Shown here piece by piece: positions 55,808-64,000 of a stretch of DNA of 64,000 bases; position 1 is the stretch's first letter; the number at the start of each line of letters is the position of its first letter. Under the pieces are notes generated by a model. It was not told the origin of the DNA, made no database searches, and saw nothing but the letters and a program-made list of their open reading frames with translations. The translations under genes were made by a program, and so were the position numbers. Source of the stretch: Unio delphinus (taxonomy: Eukaryota > Mollusca > Bivalvia > Unionida > Unionidae); the NCBI GenBank assembly GCA_029339505.1, contig JAQISU010000179.1, forward strand, positions 10,361,501 through 10,425,500. Direction: 5' to 3'.

Positions 55808-58800
55808 GAAGAAGAAGAATAATAATAATAGTAATAAGAATAATAATTTAGAAAACTCACCTAAAGCGTAGCCAATGGACATACCAGCCTTGTCTTCTAG
55901 AGAGTTGTAGCTGGCCCTTAGGTGTTGTAATACAGGGTTCTCCTGCAAACAGAACATTATTTTTAGTAATTTTAAACACTATACTGTTACACGCATTGAA
56001 ACGAAACCGTCATTATTTTAACAACAACAAAAAGCCAGTACAAACGTTTTATATCATGTTTCTTTCAATATTCTTTTTTCAAAAAAAGAAACGACTTTGA
56101 AACACGCGCATTAATTTGTTTATGTATCAGAAAGGTTACCCTTATGTTTGACTGACATTCACTGTTTAAAAATACGATAAAACGAAACATTGCGCCCATG
56201 AATAGTGTATGCTTCTGTCGGTTAGTAATCAATTATGTCAAACCATTGAGACCGTATATAAAACCGACCTAAACCGATTCTGTCTAACAAACTTTTCCGG
56301 TTGTAACTTTCTCAATTATGTAAGGTTCTCTCGGCCCTGTAACTACTTAAATAAATGTATATACATTTAAAAGAGAGACACAAGATTGAGTTGTTTTCGT
56401 ACTCAAGGTGAGAAATTTTATGAGAACTAGCCATGGTGTCGATCCTGAGCTTGTCATCTTCATCTTCACCTCGTTATTGAATACAAAATTTACTTTAAAC
56501 GTCATCTGTTTCAATTACACCTTGGGAAGCGTAGATTTTAATAAAACATTAAGAAATTATTTTAAACGACGTTCAACAAATCCAACTTTGCACCAAGTCC
56601 TTTCTTTTATGATTAAACTAAATTCATATGACCATAACATGTACCTTTGTTAACTTTTTTCATTTTACATAAAGATATTAGTATTTCGACTCAAACACAA
56701 AATAATCATCCTTTTGAAAAAAAAGAGATGCCATTTTAGACGTTTTCCCTTTCGAACACGTGATATTATAACATTTCCCAGCTTGTAGGAAAAATGAACT
56801 TGTTTTATATCTGTAAATTATATGCGTTCAGACAATATAATGCCATATTTGTGTCGACTGGACACATTGTGCAAGTTTTCAACATGTGTTTGCAACTGAT
56901 GCAAAATATTAATAAATGTTGAAATAGATAAATTCTTTGTCTACAGCATGTTGAAGAGGCTTAGAATGTAGAAACGATAACTCTTTCTTTGGCTAATGAT
57001 ATTATTGGGCCAGCCATTCTCTTAATTGCTTGTTGATTGGTAAGTTAAAATGTATTTAGGAATAAAGGTAAGCTATAGGAGCCGATTTCGTATAGGTGAA
57101 TTTTGATTTCTTTTATTGTCTGCCTTTACAGATGACGAGATTTAAGTACCACTTTAATGGCGATTACAGTCCTACTTTTGTCATGCTTCTAGTCTGAAGC
57201 TTTAGATCTGCTGTCTGTACTGGCATACAGCCTCCTAACAGATGCATGTTTTTTAGAAGTAGGCTCGCAAATATAGGTCACCTTGACCAGTTTTAAAGAT
57301 TCAGTGATGATTTCAGTTCCTTCTAATTAGATCGAGTTCTATTTCATGTATAGAAATCAAACCAAATTGGTGCATTGCCCTACAGGAGTATTGACCACCA
57401 CTGAGGAAATTAGGTCATTGTGACTGAATTTGTTAGCTGTAATTTACGCAGATATTGAGACTCGTATCACTTTCAAGTGGTAACACCATTTACATCTGTA
57501 TTTATGAAACGCTTGAAATCGATCGAATACTTTATTGGGCTGAAACTTTGGTACAACCTAACTTAATGCTTGCTTAAAGTGTGTATTCTGTTTTGCGAAG
57601 AATCCTTCCTAATCAGCATCAAAAACATCGTACTATATATTAGTGCCAACATGAGATATTCAGCATTTACCAGAGCCCTTGCTTCTTTTACTAGGGTTTA
57701 TTCCATGGATTTAGCATTTTTCCTTAGATGCATCTCTTGATCAAATCACACGAATACAGAACCGTTTGGTTTTATTGTATCTAAACAGCCTGCTGTTATC
57801 GATTTCATCATTTCATAATGCATCAATCGAAAATAGTTAATTATCAGATCATGCATAATAGAGATAAAAATTACCGTGACGTATTTTTCAGACATTTTCA
57901 TCAATCATTGCTGCTATTATAAACCAGTGCCGGGTTCTTTCAATAGCAGCAATTATTTTGTATTTATTGTTTTCTCTAAAAGCTGATTAATCATTTTCAT
58001 TAAAGATTAGCGCACCTTTCAATGGATAAACGATAATGCATATTTTACGTAATTCACAGACCCATGAACAAAAGAGGCAAAAAATGTGCATGGTGTCAAC
58101 AACGATATGGGCAAAAGATAGCATGGAAAATGTGCACTTTGGGCAAAACGACATGTCTACAGATTTCAAATACAAACAAACAAACAATTCAAAGCAGAAC
58201 TAAGCATGTCAAATTACTATATGCCTAAAAGGTGTTCAAATAAGATTGCAAACGTGGAAAAAAGTCAAAGAGAATTGTATGAATATACACAAGCAACACA
58301 CTTGTTTTGAAAACTAGAAAAAAGTTATCTTCCATGTTTCTACGAAATCTACATCATGCTGAATAACACAACAGTATGAATTTAAACAAACATAGAAGCG
58401 AAAGGTACATTTTTATTTAATGGGACGACTCCCTTTGCAGCTTTGAAAAAAGTATGTTCTCCACCTTCGATTCTTTTCTAAATTTAAAATAATGCTTGAC
58501 GATTTACTGTCACGTCTGCATCACCGAAAACTGTACGTACAAGTTGTCAAAACATGTGATACAATTGGCGAAACACATTAATAAAGATTGAAACAGTTAA
58601 ATACATGGGCTCCAGAGGCGAAGATGTTCACAGTAAATGGGAAAGGTATGGTTATTGATGTCGCGAGGAAGTAGTGTTGCTAGACAACACTGCTCTTGTA
58701 TATTCATTTATGCATACGAAACATTCTCTTTAGAAGTTAATCCAAAATTTACGAGTTGATTAGATTGAGTTGAATTTGAAAAGTTTGTATCGTTTGCGAT

Positions 58801-60560
58801 TACAGATGATAAGACTTAGGTCTTATTTGTTTTGGGCAAGTGACCTACTTTTCATGCGTTTTCGGCAATCGATGTCCTTCTATTCTTCAGAGATAATATT
58901 AGCTTTCTGCACTAAAAATAATATTTGCTGCATGTGCACTTATGAAAACTAACTGATGGATCTAAATTGCAAAGAACTACTAGTGTTCGAAATATTAGTC
59001 CACCCTGTGAAACGTTTAAGGTTCTACTGATAATGATAGATCTTGGCGCTTGGCTCAGTTTCTCTTGCTTTATTTCACACACGATCATGAAACATAATTG
59101 GTGTATTTTTCTTAAGGACTATTCACAAATCGCCAGAAAAGTATGTTATTTTGATTTTATTTTTCCCTCGAATAATTTTGTTCTCAGTTGGTAAAGAGAG
59201 ACCCTCTTTGACTAACCATAGTGGCCCTAAAAAGGTTCATTTGGTCTCATTGGTGCCTCCGCCAACAAACTTCTGACCAAAAATACCTACCATTGACAAC
59301 ACTATTATATGTCACCCAGACATCTTTAATCTATCAAAATTTGTTAGGCTTATATACATGTACGCTAATGTACCAGTATCTTTCGGATGATATGACAATA
59401 AATAACAATTCTACGACTTAACTATTAGATATATTGCACAGGTGGCTAACACAACATTGGGTGTTAGGTTGTCCATTATACAACTGGACTGAATTTGAAA
59501 TAAGTGCGGCTTCTTTCGTTTCAGGTGTGGGCGGCATGCGTGGCCTTGCTGTCTTTCTCTTTGCGTGTTGCGTGTGTGCTGGATGGCCTGCCGATCCTGG
59601 TCCTTTTCCGCCTTTTCCTCGACCCGACACATAATCTGCAATCCGATTGGTTGTAAGGGTGGGTGTGTGATGGTACTATTCCTACCCACATATAAGGGAT
59701 TACATTTATTCCAATAGTTACTTTTTAGTAATTCGAAATAACGCCCAAATTATTAAGTGCGCATGTGTGCATATAAACTCCCTGGGGGGGGGGAGTAGCG
59801 ACCACCTCCCGGGGAAAAATAAATGTCTGGCGATATGTCAGATCTAAAAGTAGCCCATATGACCCTTAGTGCTCGGTGGCTACTATAAAACATCAAAGTA
59901 GTAGTTATGTTATTTTGATACTCTCTTTATGCTCTAATAACGATTAAAATTTGAAGTCTCATTTGCTATAAGTGGACATTCAGTTCGCTTTCTAGATGTA
60001 TCAGCTACGACATCTGTATTTGGGAAGCGTTTCGAAACTTTTATAACAAGGACTATATCAATTTGATTTTGATCGGATATGACGGGATTTGTACTTAATA
60101 TATGGCCAGGCTGAGGGAGGGAGGTCCGGACCACTTAGAGAATTTGAGGCCCCTAGGCCCTGGTTATATTCAAATGAGGAGTATCAAAACAAACCCATAT
60201 AGTTTCATATATAAAGATTTAAAAGACAGCTAAGTACACAAAAAGATATATCTATTATTTCCAGAATTGTTTTTTTTTTGCTTTTGTTTTAATAAAATAA
60301 AGCCGTTCAAGAACCTTTAAGGGCTGAGGCCAAGACAAAATGGCCCTCTTCTTTCCCCAGAATGGGCTTGTTAGTGCCTACAATTTGGATTGCTTTCTGA
60401 TCTTTGTCTAAAATGTTTGACATAATATCCCGGGTTTGTTACCTAATCTGTGCCAAAAATGTGTGACCTTATATGCTTGGTTTGTTATCTAATCTGTGCC
60501 TAAAAAGTGCCATCCGATATGCGGGGATTTCTATCTAATTATCATAAATATCATATATGG

Positions 60561-60599
<39 letters not shown>

Positions 60600-63324
60600 C
60601 TTTATTTTCCAAAGCAAAGTTATAGATTGAAGCGTTTGTCCAAAAACTAGAGGATAGAGGCATGTTTCGAAACAAAAATGATTTTGTAAGCGGACTATTC
60701 TAAACAAGGCAAACGACAACTGCAGTGCTCAATGGGTCTTACTTCAATTAATTCAGCTATGTATCTGGAATCTTCATCTTTGATATTATTTTCTGTGAAG
60801 AGAGGTACCTTCAAAATCATATTTCACAGAATATTTACAAAAAAGTATTTAATCCGACAGACAAAATAATATAAATATACATTAATTAAAGTAATACTTT
60901 TCCTAGCACAGTACAATTTTGACTCTCCAAACTTGTGCCTAGCACTTTTACATATTCAAAGATTTTATTAAATTAATAACAAAATTCTTATTGATTACAC
61001 CCATAATGCATGTAATGCTTCAAGGCTATTCCATTGCATTAATATATATTTATTTTGACTGAAAAATGAAAAATCAATTAGCATGATTGTATTGATTAGC
61101 ATGAATACAAGTATTGGACACCACAGACAGCATCCATTAAAGATTCCTGTCTCTAAAGCATTGTATTTTCCGTACAGGTAGATGTTTTCATTAACTACCT
61201 GATATATCCAGTGATCGGAGGAATCTGTTGGATTTCAAGGCGTCTGTTAATATTTTCATCCCAAGGGTACCTATATCATTGTCTGACAAATTCTGAAACG
61301 AAACTAAGACACTATAACAAATCTAGAATGAACATTGTACTGTTTGCATTCATATATATTTGTTTTTCACGATTGTTAAGTACCTATATGATACACAAAC
61401 ACGATTGTTAAGTACCTATATGATACACAAACACGATTGTTAAGTACCTGTTTGATACACAAACACAATTGTTAAGTACCTATTTGATACACAAACACGA
61501 TTGTTAAGTACCTGTTTGATACACAAACACGATTGTTAAGTACCTATATGATACACAAACACGATTGTTAAGTACCTGTTTGATACACAAACACGATTGT
61601 TAAGTACCTATTTGATACACAAACACGATTGTTAAGTACCTATATGATACACAAACACGATTGTTAAGTACCTATTTGATACACGCACAAACACGATTGT
61701 TAAGTACCTATTTGATACACAAACACGATTGTTAAGTACCTATTTGATACACGCACAAACACGATTGTTAAGTACCTATTTGATACACAAACACGATTGT
61801 TAAGTACCTATTTGATACACAAACATGATGATTAAGTACCTGTTTGATACACTAACGTAAATAAGAACGTTAAAACCAAATGACACGTTTCATGTTCACA
61901 TCACATTTTTAAATAACAATAAATTGTTAAAGTTACAGGGAAATGTTGACAATTTCAACTTTCCAATTACCTCCATAATAGCATGACAATTAAATCAAAA
62001 AAGCTTTGAATGAAATTGTTTTTTTTATTAAAGTTTCTTATCTTCAATCTTTCACTTGGCAGTCCTTACACCATGCTTATGAAAACAATTACAGGTTTTA
62101 TCTACCTTCATCACCCAATTTAAAATATATCTATTAGGGAATTTTCAAAATCATCAGTATGTCCGTTGATAGTTTTCTTCGTAGCACCAATGACACCAGC
62201 GCTAACATACCTTTATAGTTCGAAGTTACACATTGATTAAAACATGTGCAATTTACAGCTTATATATACTAAGTGATGCTTAGATTATAACGTTTAAAGC
62301 TAAAAGCCTTTTCAACTGATGGGTTAGAGTTGTGGTTACACATGATGATTTCTGTACATAAAAACTGTACTGTACATAAAATGTACTGTACATTAAAACT
62401 GTACATAAAAACTGTACATTAAAACGGATTTGTCTTGATATTATAGTGTGAATACACATTATAATTTCGTACTCACAATATCAGTGATGGTGTTATTTTC
62501 TTCCAGCATCTCCATCAGGTGCCTAATACCATCAGAACCCATCTTGTTTCCCGCTAAGTTCAGCCGCTGAACAGTGATATTTTTCTGTTAAATAAATTCA
62601 CTCCACTTTAAATATACACTGTATATATTTTGCGTTGTTTTATTTTCTTGTAAATTGAATAACGGCAAAGCCGTATATCATGCAGTCATGATCTTGTATA
62701 GGTTTTTAAAATCTTTAAATTTGATCAAACTGAGTTTTACGTGTTTTTGTATCCATGTTGAAAATTTAGAAATTTCGTACTTTGTTCTAATCGCTGGAAA
62801 TGTATGAAAGGTAACATAGGATTGAAATAAAACAGTCTGATCTTTGTGAATTTGGATTGTTTGAAGATGTAAGCTTATGTTCTCATTTTGATCATGTTTC
62901 TGACACAATGTTTAAAATAATATATAAAACAGATCTGCTTTGAGATATTTTATTTAGGACTGGAAAAAGAAGCTTTCAACTTTTTGATACAAAAACCAAC
63001 CGTATAAATTAACACATTTATTTGACGAAAAGAAAATAACAACAAAACAAACCTCAAAACAAAACAAGTAAAAACAAGAATTGAGACTCGCTCATATCAT
63101 TTGTGTGTGGATAAAATCACTTACCACTAATGCTACAGCCACAGCTTTTGTCCCTATTGGGCCAAGTGAATGGTTGGGCACTTCAATGTCAACTTTCATA
63201 AGACTTCGAAAGAAATGGGTTGACGGGGTCACATAAAACAGTTTACATGCATTCAGATAAATTCTCTGACAAGGGACCATAACATCGGCGTCGACTATTT
63301 CTCGCTTGCTCGTGACATGTGTGT
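46158..63324 (-). CDS. LRRC74A: LRRC74-like leucine-rich-repeat and EF-hand protein, 5' end outside window
   Basis: Eleven exons, in transcript order: 63324-63125, 62584-62477, 61292-61199, 60792-60743, 55942-55861, 55180-55095, 54108-53914, 53019-52924, 52335-52072, 51770-51685 and 46317-46158. They join in frame to about 472 codons ending in TAG at 46158-46160; human LRRC74A is about 490 aa. The first visible segment (YLNACKLFYVTPSTHFFRSL, then LGPIGTKAVAVALV) matches the LRRC74 N-terminus. RNI-type repeats follow (LNLAGNKMGSDG, NLSDNDIGTLG, LDLSWNHLRQDGA, LNIAWNGFGVEG, LDLTSNRVT). Next come two EF-hand loops, DKDNSDTLTREE and DRNKDGQVDFEE, and a basic, probably helical tail. It is likely a cytosolic calcium-binding scaffold; no enzymatic motif is visible. 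The exon at 63324 opens in mid-codon after an acceptor, so the start codon lies upstream of the window. The A versus B paralogue call is uncertain. Confidence 0.88.
46490..46740. repeat. about 42-bp tandem repeat, six copies
   Basis: Core GTACTGACATAGTTACAAGT, GATTCATTGGAAATGTG. Confidence 0.85.
47074..47115. repeat. (ATA)n microsatellite
   Basis: About 14 trinucleotide units. Confidence 0.96.
47290..47945. repeat. 33-bp minisatellite, about 20 copies
   Basis: Core AATAAAACCGTTGTATCAAG, GTATCATTTAAAT. In the last LRRC74-like intron. Confidence 0.95.
48465..50530. repeat. 35-bp satellite-like array, about 59 copies
   Basis: Core ATATCATCAGCCAATATCAT, TACAACAGTTTT with suffix variants CGT, CGA, AAG and AAT. 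Larger blocks of variant units recur (compare 49300-49400 with 49770-49850 and 50010-50100). In the last LRRC74-like intron. Confidence 0.96.
51415..51592. repeat. 44-bp tandem repeat, four copies
   Basis: Core AATATATGCATACACCTCAC, TGCTGACAAATTCACCCC; nearly identical copies. Confidence 0.95.
51685..51770 (-). CDS. LRRC74A: LRRC74-like exon: EF-hand 2
   Basis: 28 codons plus two bases; acceptor CATTTTTCAG, donor GTAAGT. SLDILMSKLDRNKDGQVDF is the entering helix and the loop; the loop's final Glu is made by the split codon GA|A with the next exon. Confidence 0.92.
52072..52335 (-). CDS. LRRC74A: LRRC74-like exon: linker and EF-hand 1
   Basis: 88 codons, phase 0; acceptor CCTGTATAG, donor GTAAAT. 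Begins NVSVDDNFVDMLHELQKT, matching the linker after the LRRs in vertebrate LRRC74A. A helix (KLRNLRLIDLFHSF) leads into the loop DKDNSDTLTREE, which has all the usual calcium ligand positions. Confidence 0.92.
52605..52803 (+). mobile_element. tRNA-derived SINE, family B, copy 4 (head degraded)
   Basis: Plus-strand copy: GGTTTCGAGTCTTGGGCTC (B box), GTATGTGAGAAAGCTTGCCG, TGGCCGCCATGTATAAC, GTGCTGAAAAATGGCGTTAA. The 5' tRNA head is not clear. In an LRRC74-like intron. Confidence 0.68.
52924..53019 (-). CDS. LRRC74A: LRRC74-like exon: last LRR
   Basis: 32 codons, phase 0; acceptor CAAAACCACAG, donor GTAAGT. Reads IGTNPITTDGATAILRAIAD, then CKSLCHLDLS. Confidence 0.9.
53406..53470. repeat. (TTA)n microsatellite
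   Basis: About 21 units. Confidence 0.96.
53914..54108 (-). CDS. LRRC74A: LRRC74-like exon: two LRRs
   Basis: 65 codons, phase 0; acceptor CTTTGTTAG, donor GTTAGA. Contains LETLNIAWNGFGVEGCHEMG and LCELDLTSNRVTIEAFKQLL, two consecutive repeats, ending GHIRTLK. Confidence 0.92.
54290..54332. repeat. (GT)n microsatellite
   Basis: GT units with one TT interruption. Confidence 0.95.
54880..55015. repeat. about 32-bp tandem repeat, four to five copies
   Basis: Core TCTCTGAAAGCAACGCGAGA, ATAGTTGGTTC. Confidence 0.88.
55095..55180 (-). CDS. LRRC74A: LRRC74-like exon: one LRR
   Basis: Two bases plus 28 codons; acceptor ATCGTATAG, donor GTAAGG. Reads YNSTLLSLDLSWNHLRQDGA then IAICCGLK. Confidence 0.9.
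55480..55528. repeat. (GT)n microsatellite
   Basis: About 24 GT units. Confidence 0.96.
55668..55857. repeat. compound trinucleotide tract (TAC)n, (AAC)n, (AAT)n
   Basis: TAC to 55725, AAC to about 55757, then AAT and AAG units reaching the splice donor of the 55861-55942 exon. Confidence 0.95.
55861..55942 (-). CDS. LRRC74A: LRRC74-like exon: one LRR
   Basis: 27 codons plus one base; acceptor CTGTTTGCAG, donor GTGAGT. Reads ENPVLQHLRASYNSLEDKAG then MSIGYAL. The donor lies directly against an (AAT)n/(AAC)n tract at 55739-55857. Confidence 0.88.
59418..59630 (-). pseudogene. frame with histone-like N-terminus (MSGRGKGGK)
   Basis: The 70-codon frame starts MSGRGKGGKGPG, identical for nine or ten residues to the start of histones H4/H2A, and later has HAKRKT, a string found near the H4 C-terminus. 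The remainder does not match a histone. CCAAT lies just upstream on this strand (in AACCAATCGGATTG). It could be a scrambled histone fragment or coincidence. Confidence 0.22.
59536..59634 (+). CDS. hypothetical 32-residue secreted-like peptide
   Basis: ATG at 59536 opens a 32-codon frame: MRGLAVFLFACCVCAGWPA looks like a signal peptide, followed by a short proline-rich tail, DPGPFPPFPRPDT. A strong acceptor-like tract (TTCTTTCGTTTCAG) ends at 59524, just upstream. It lies in an LRRC74-like intron, on the opposite strand from that gene. Short length and antisense overlap with another frame make it a weak call; chance is a serious alternative. Confidence 0.2.
   Translation: MRGLAVFLFACCVCAGWPADPGPFPPFPRPDT
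60563..60597. repeat. (CA)n microsatellite
   Basis: About 17 CA units, 146 bp from the LRRC74-like microexon. Confidence 0.95.
60743..60792 (-). CDS. LRRC74A: LRRC74-like microexon (50 nt)
   Basis: Two bases plus 16 codons; acceptor CTCTTCACAG, donor GTAAGA. With the split Glu codon from 61199 it reads ENNIKDEDSRYIAELIE, then continues directly into ENPVLQHLRASYNSL of the next exon. Phase and repeat spacing both fit. Confidence 0.83.
61199..61292 (-). CDS. LRRC74A: LRRC74-like exon: one LRR
   Basis: 31 codons plus one base; acceptor CGTTTCAG, donor GTAGTT. Reads NLSDNDIGTLGMKILTDAL and continues to RSLDIS, filling the repeat missing between neighbouring exons. It is too short to stand out as an open frame and was located by repeat pattern and splice phase. 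Confidence 0.87.
61376..61855. repeat. 32-bp minisatellite, about 15 copies
   Basis: Core CACGATTGTTAAGTACCTAT, TTGATACACAAA; two units carry an extra CACG insertion (GATACACGCACAAAC). Confidence 0.96.
62350..62425. repeat. short repeat with TGTACATAAAAACTGTAC core
   Basis: Four to five imperfect copies about 50 bp below an LRRC74-like exon. Confidence 0.8.
62477..62584 (-). CDS. LRRC74A: LRRC74-like exon: one LRR
   Basis: 36 codons, phase 0 to phase 0; acceptor TTTAACAG, donor GTGAGT. Contains VQRLNLAGNKMGSDGIRHL then EMLEENNTITDI, a full RNI-type repeat. Confidence 0.9.
63125..63324 (-). CDS. LRRC74A: LRRC74-like exon (first in window): N-terminal cap
   Basis: Acceptor TTTATTCCAG just above 63324, donor GTAAGTG below 63125. 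Two bases complete a codon from an exon outside the window, then 66 codons. IYLNACKLFYVTPSTHFF and LGPIGTKAVAVALV are the family's N-terminal signature and the start of the first repeat. Confidence 0.87.
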
Positions 63325-64000
63325 CTGGAATAAAATACCACAGAACCAGAAAGTTGCTACCTACAAAAATGTGAAACTCAAATAACAATATTAAAAGCTA
63401 AAATGGCGGGAAAATACGTGTTGCCATCATTCCAAATTAAAACACTCGTACGTGCAGATCGAAATGGTAATTTATAATTCGTTCAATTTTATCATCAACA
63501 ATTAATTTGATTTTTTTTTATTCTGGTGCCTCTTTTGGGTTGGTGCCCTAAGCATGTGATTATGTGCTTAATGGATAATCCGCCACTGGATGTAATAATG
63601 CGTCAGCCATGTTGTCGGCAAAGTTATGTGTCATGGATAATCCGGCATTGAATGTAAGAATGTGTCAGTCATGTGCTTAGTGTGCTTAATGGATAATCCG
63701 GCACTGGATCTAAGAATGTGTCAGTCATGATGGCGGCAAAGTTATGTGTCATTTGCATTTTCGTGTCATTTGCATTTTCATCTCTTGAAACGACATTTTA
63801 ATTTTAAAAATGCTTCCGTAATTCTTTGTCTTGTTATTTCCAACATTTCGTAATGTATATTTTACGCCACCTACAATTTAATTTCAATTTAAAAAATGAT
63901 CGGGGTATGTAATAATAAACGAATCACGCAACACACTTTGGAAAACGTTTAAATCTTTTTAATATTGGGGATGTTTCTCATATTTAATATGTCATGAATA
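63325..64000. other. start of the upstream LRRC74-like intron
   Basis: The exon at 63324 is preceded by an acceptor, so this is intron. No earlier exon was recognised before the window edge; the 63560-63760 repeat is the only structure. Confidence 0.55.
63560..63760. repeat. tandem repeat with ATGGATAATCCGGCACTGGA core
   Basis: Three copies of the core, each followed by AATGTGTCAGTCATG, and two of GGCGGCAAAGTTATGTGTCA or close variants. Lies between the first visible LRRC74-like exon and the right edge. Confidence 0.85.

Larger units (their letters stand above)
55943..60742. other. long LRRC74-like intron, largely featureless
   Basis: No LRR exon is needed here, because the 60743-60792 and 55861-55942 exons join in phase. 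Only the two small frames near 59.5 kb and a short poly-G run near 59786 stand out. Confidence 0.5.

Noticed and set aside
55739..55957. Leu-rich hydrophobic tail on the LRR exon
   Set aside because: It reads past the splice donor at 55860 into an (AAT)n/(AAG)n tract.
59934..60134. 66-codon minus-strand frame
   Set aside because: No motif, splice or repeat support.

Overview
The window is animal nuclear DNA, most likely from a mollusc or another lophotrochozoan. Evidence: two split genes with standard GT-AG introns, AT-rich introns packed with mini- and microsatellites, tRNA-derived SINEs, and relics of Ty3/Gypsy, pogo/Tigger and Zator-like transposons. Nothing bacterial is present. The species cannot be named from the sequence alone.

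Plus strand, 2506-37714: a complete alpha-N-acetylgalactosaminidase gene (NAGA, glycoside hydrolase family 27). Eight coding exons (2506-2660, 6383-6557, 9494-9668, 15275-15369, 23856-24017, 31156-31353, 35504-35602, 37550-37714) join in frame to 407 codons plus stop. The product has a signal peptide, both catalytic aspartates and the Ser/Ala recognition-loop pair of NAGA rather than the Glu/Leu pair of alpha-galactosidase A. Introns make up about 97% of the locus. Most contain their own unrelated minisatellite: 28 bp in intron 1, 50 bp and 31 bp in intron 4, 29 bp in intron 7. Intron 3 carries a dead Ty3/Gypsy element whose integrase piece lies before the reverse transcriptase. Intron 5 carries a rearranged pogo relic and a 3.0-kb Zator-like transposon with intact ends and a TTA target duplication. 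Intron 6 carries a transposon nested inside another.

Minus strand, 41249-42345: a dead, partial second copy of NAGA. Recognisable exons 2, 3 and 5 keep their original splice boundaries but carry frameshifts, a stop and deletions. It points toward the intact gene.

Minus strand, 46158-63324: the 3' eleven exons of an LRRC74-like gene. About 472 codons are visible: ribonuclease-inhibitor-type leucine-rich repeats, then two canonical EF-hand loops and a basic, coiled C-terminus. The first exon(s) lie beyond the right edge. The two genes converge on a roughly 8.4-kb interval holding the NAGA relic, a 36/39-bp array, a SINE and several microsatellites. LRRC74 introns hold a 2.1-kb 35-bp array (48465-50530) and a 32-bp array (61376-61855).

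The two genes have no evident functional link: one encodes a lysosomal glycosidase, the other a probable cytosolic calcium-binding scaffold. The most notable observations are the inverted NAGA relic, the Gypsy domain order, the Zator-like element, SINE tails that run into microsatellites, and a tandemly amplified SINE promoter segment.
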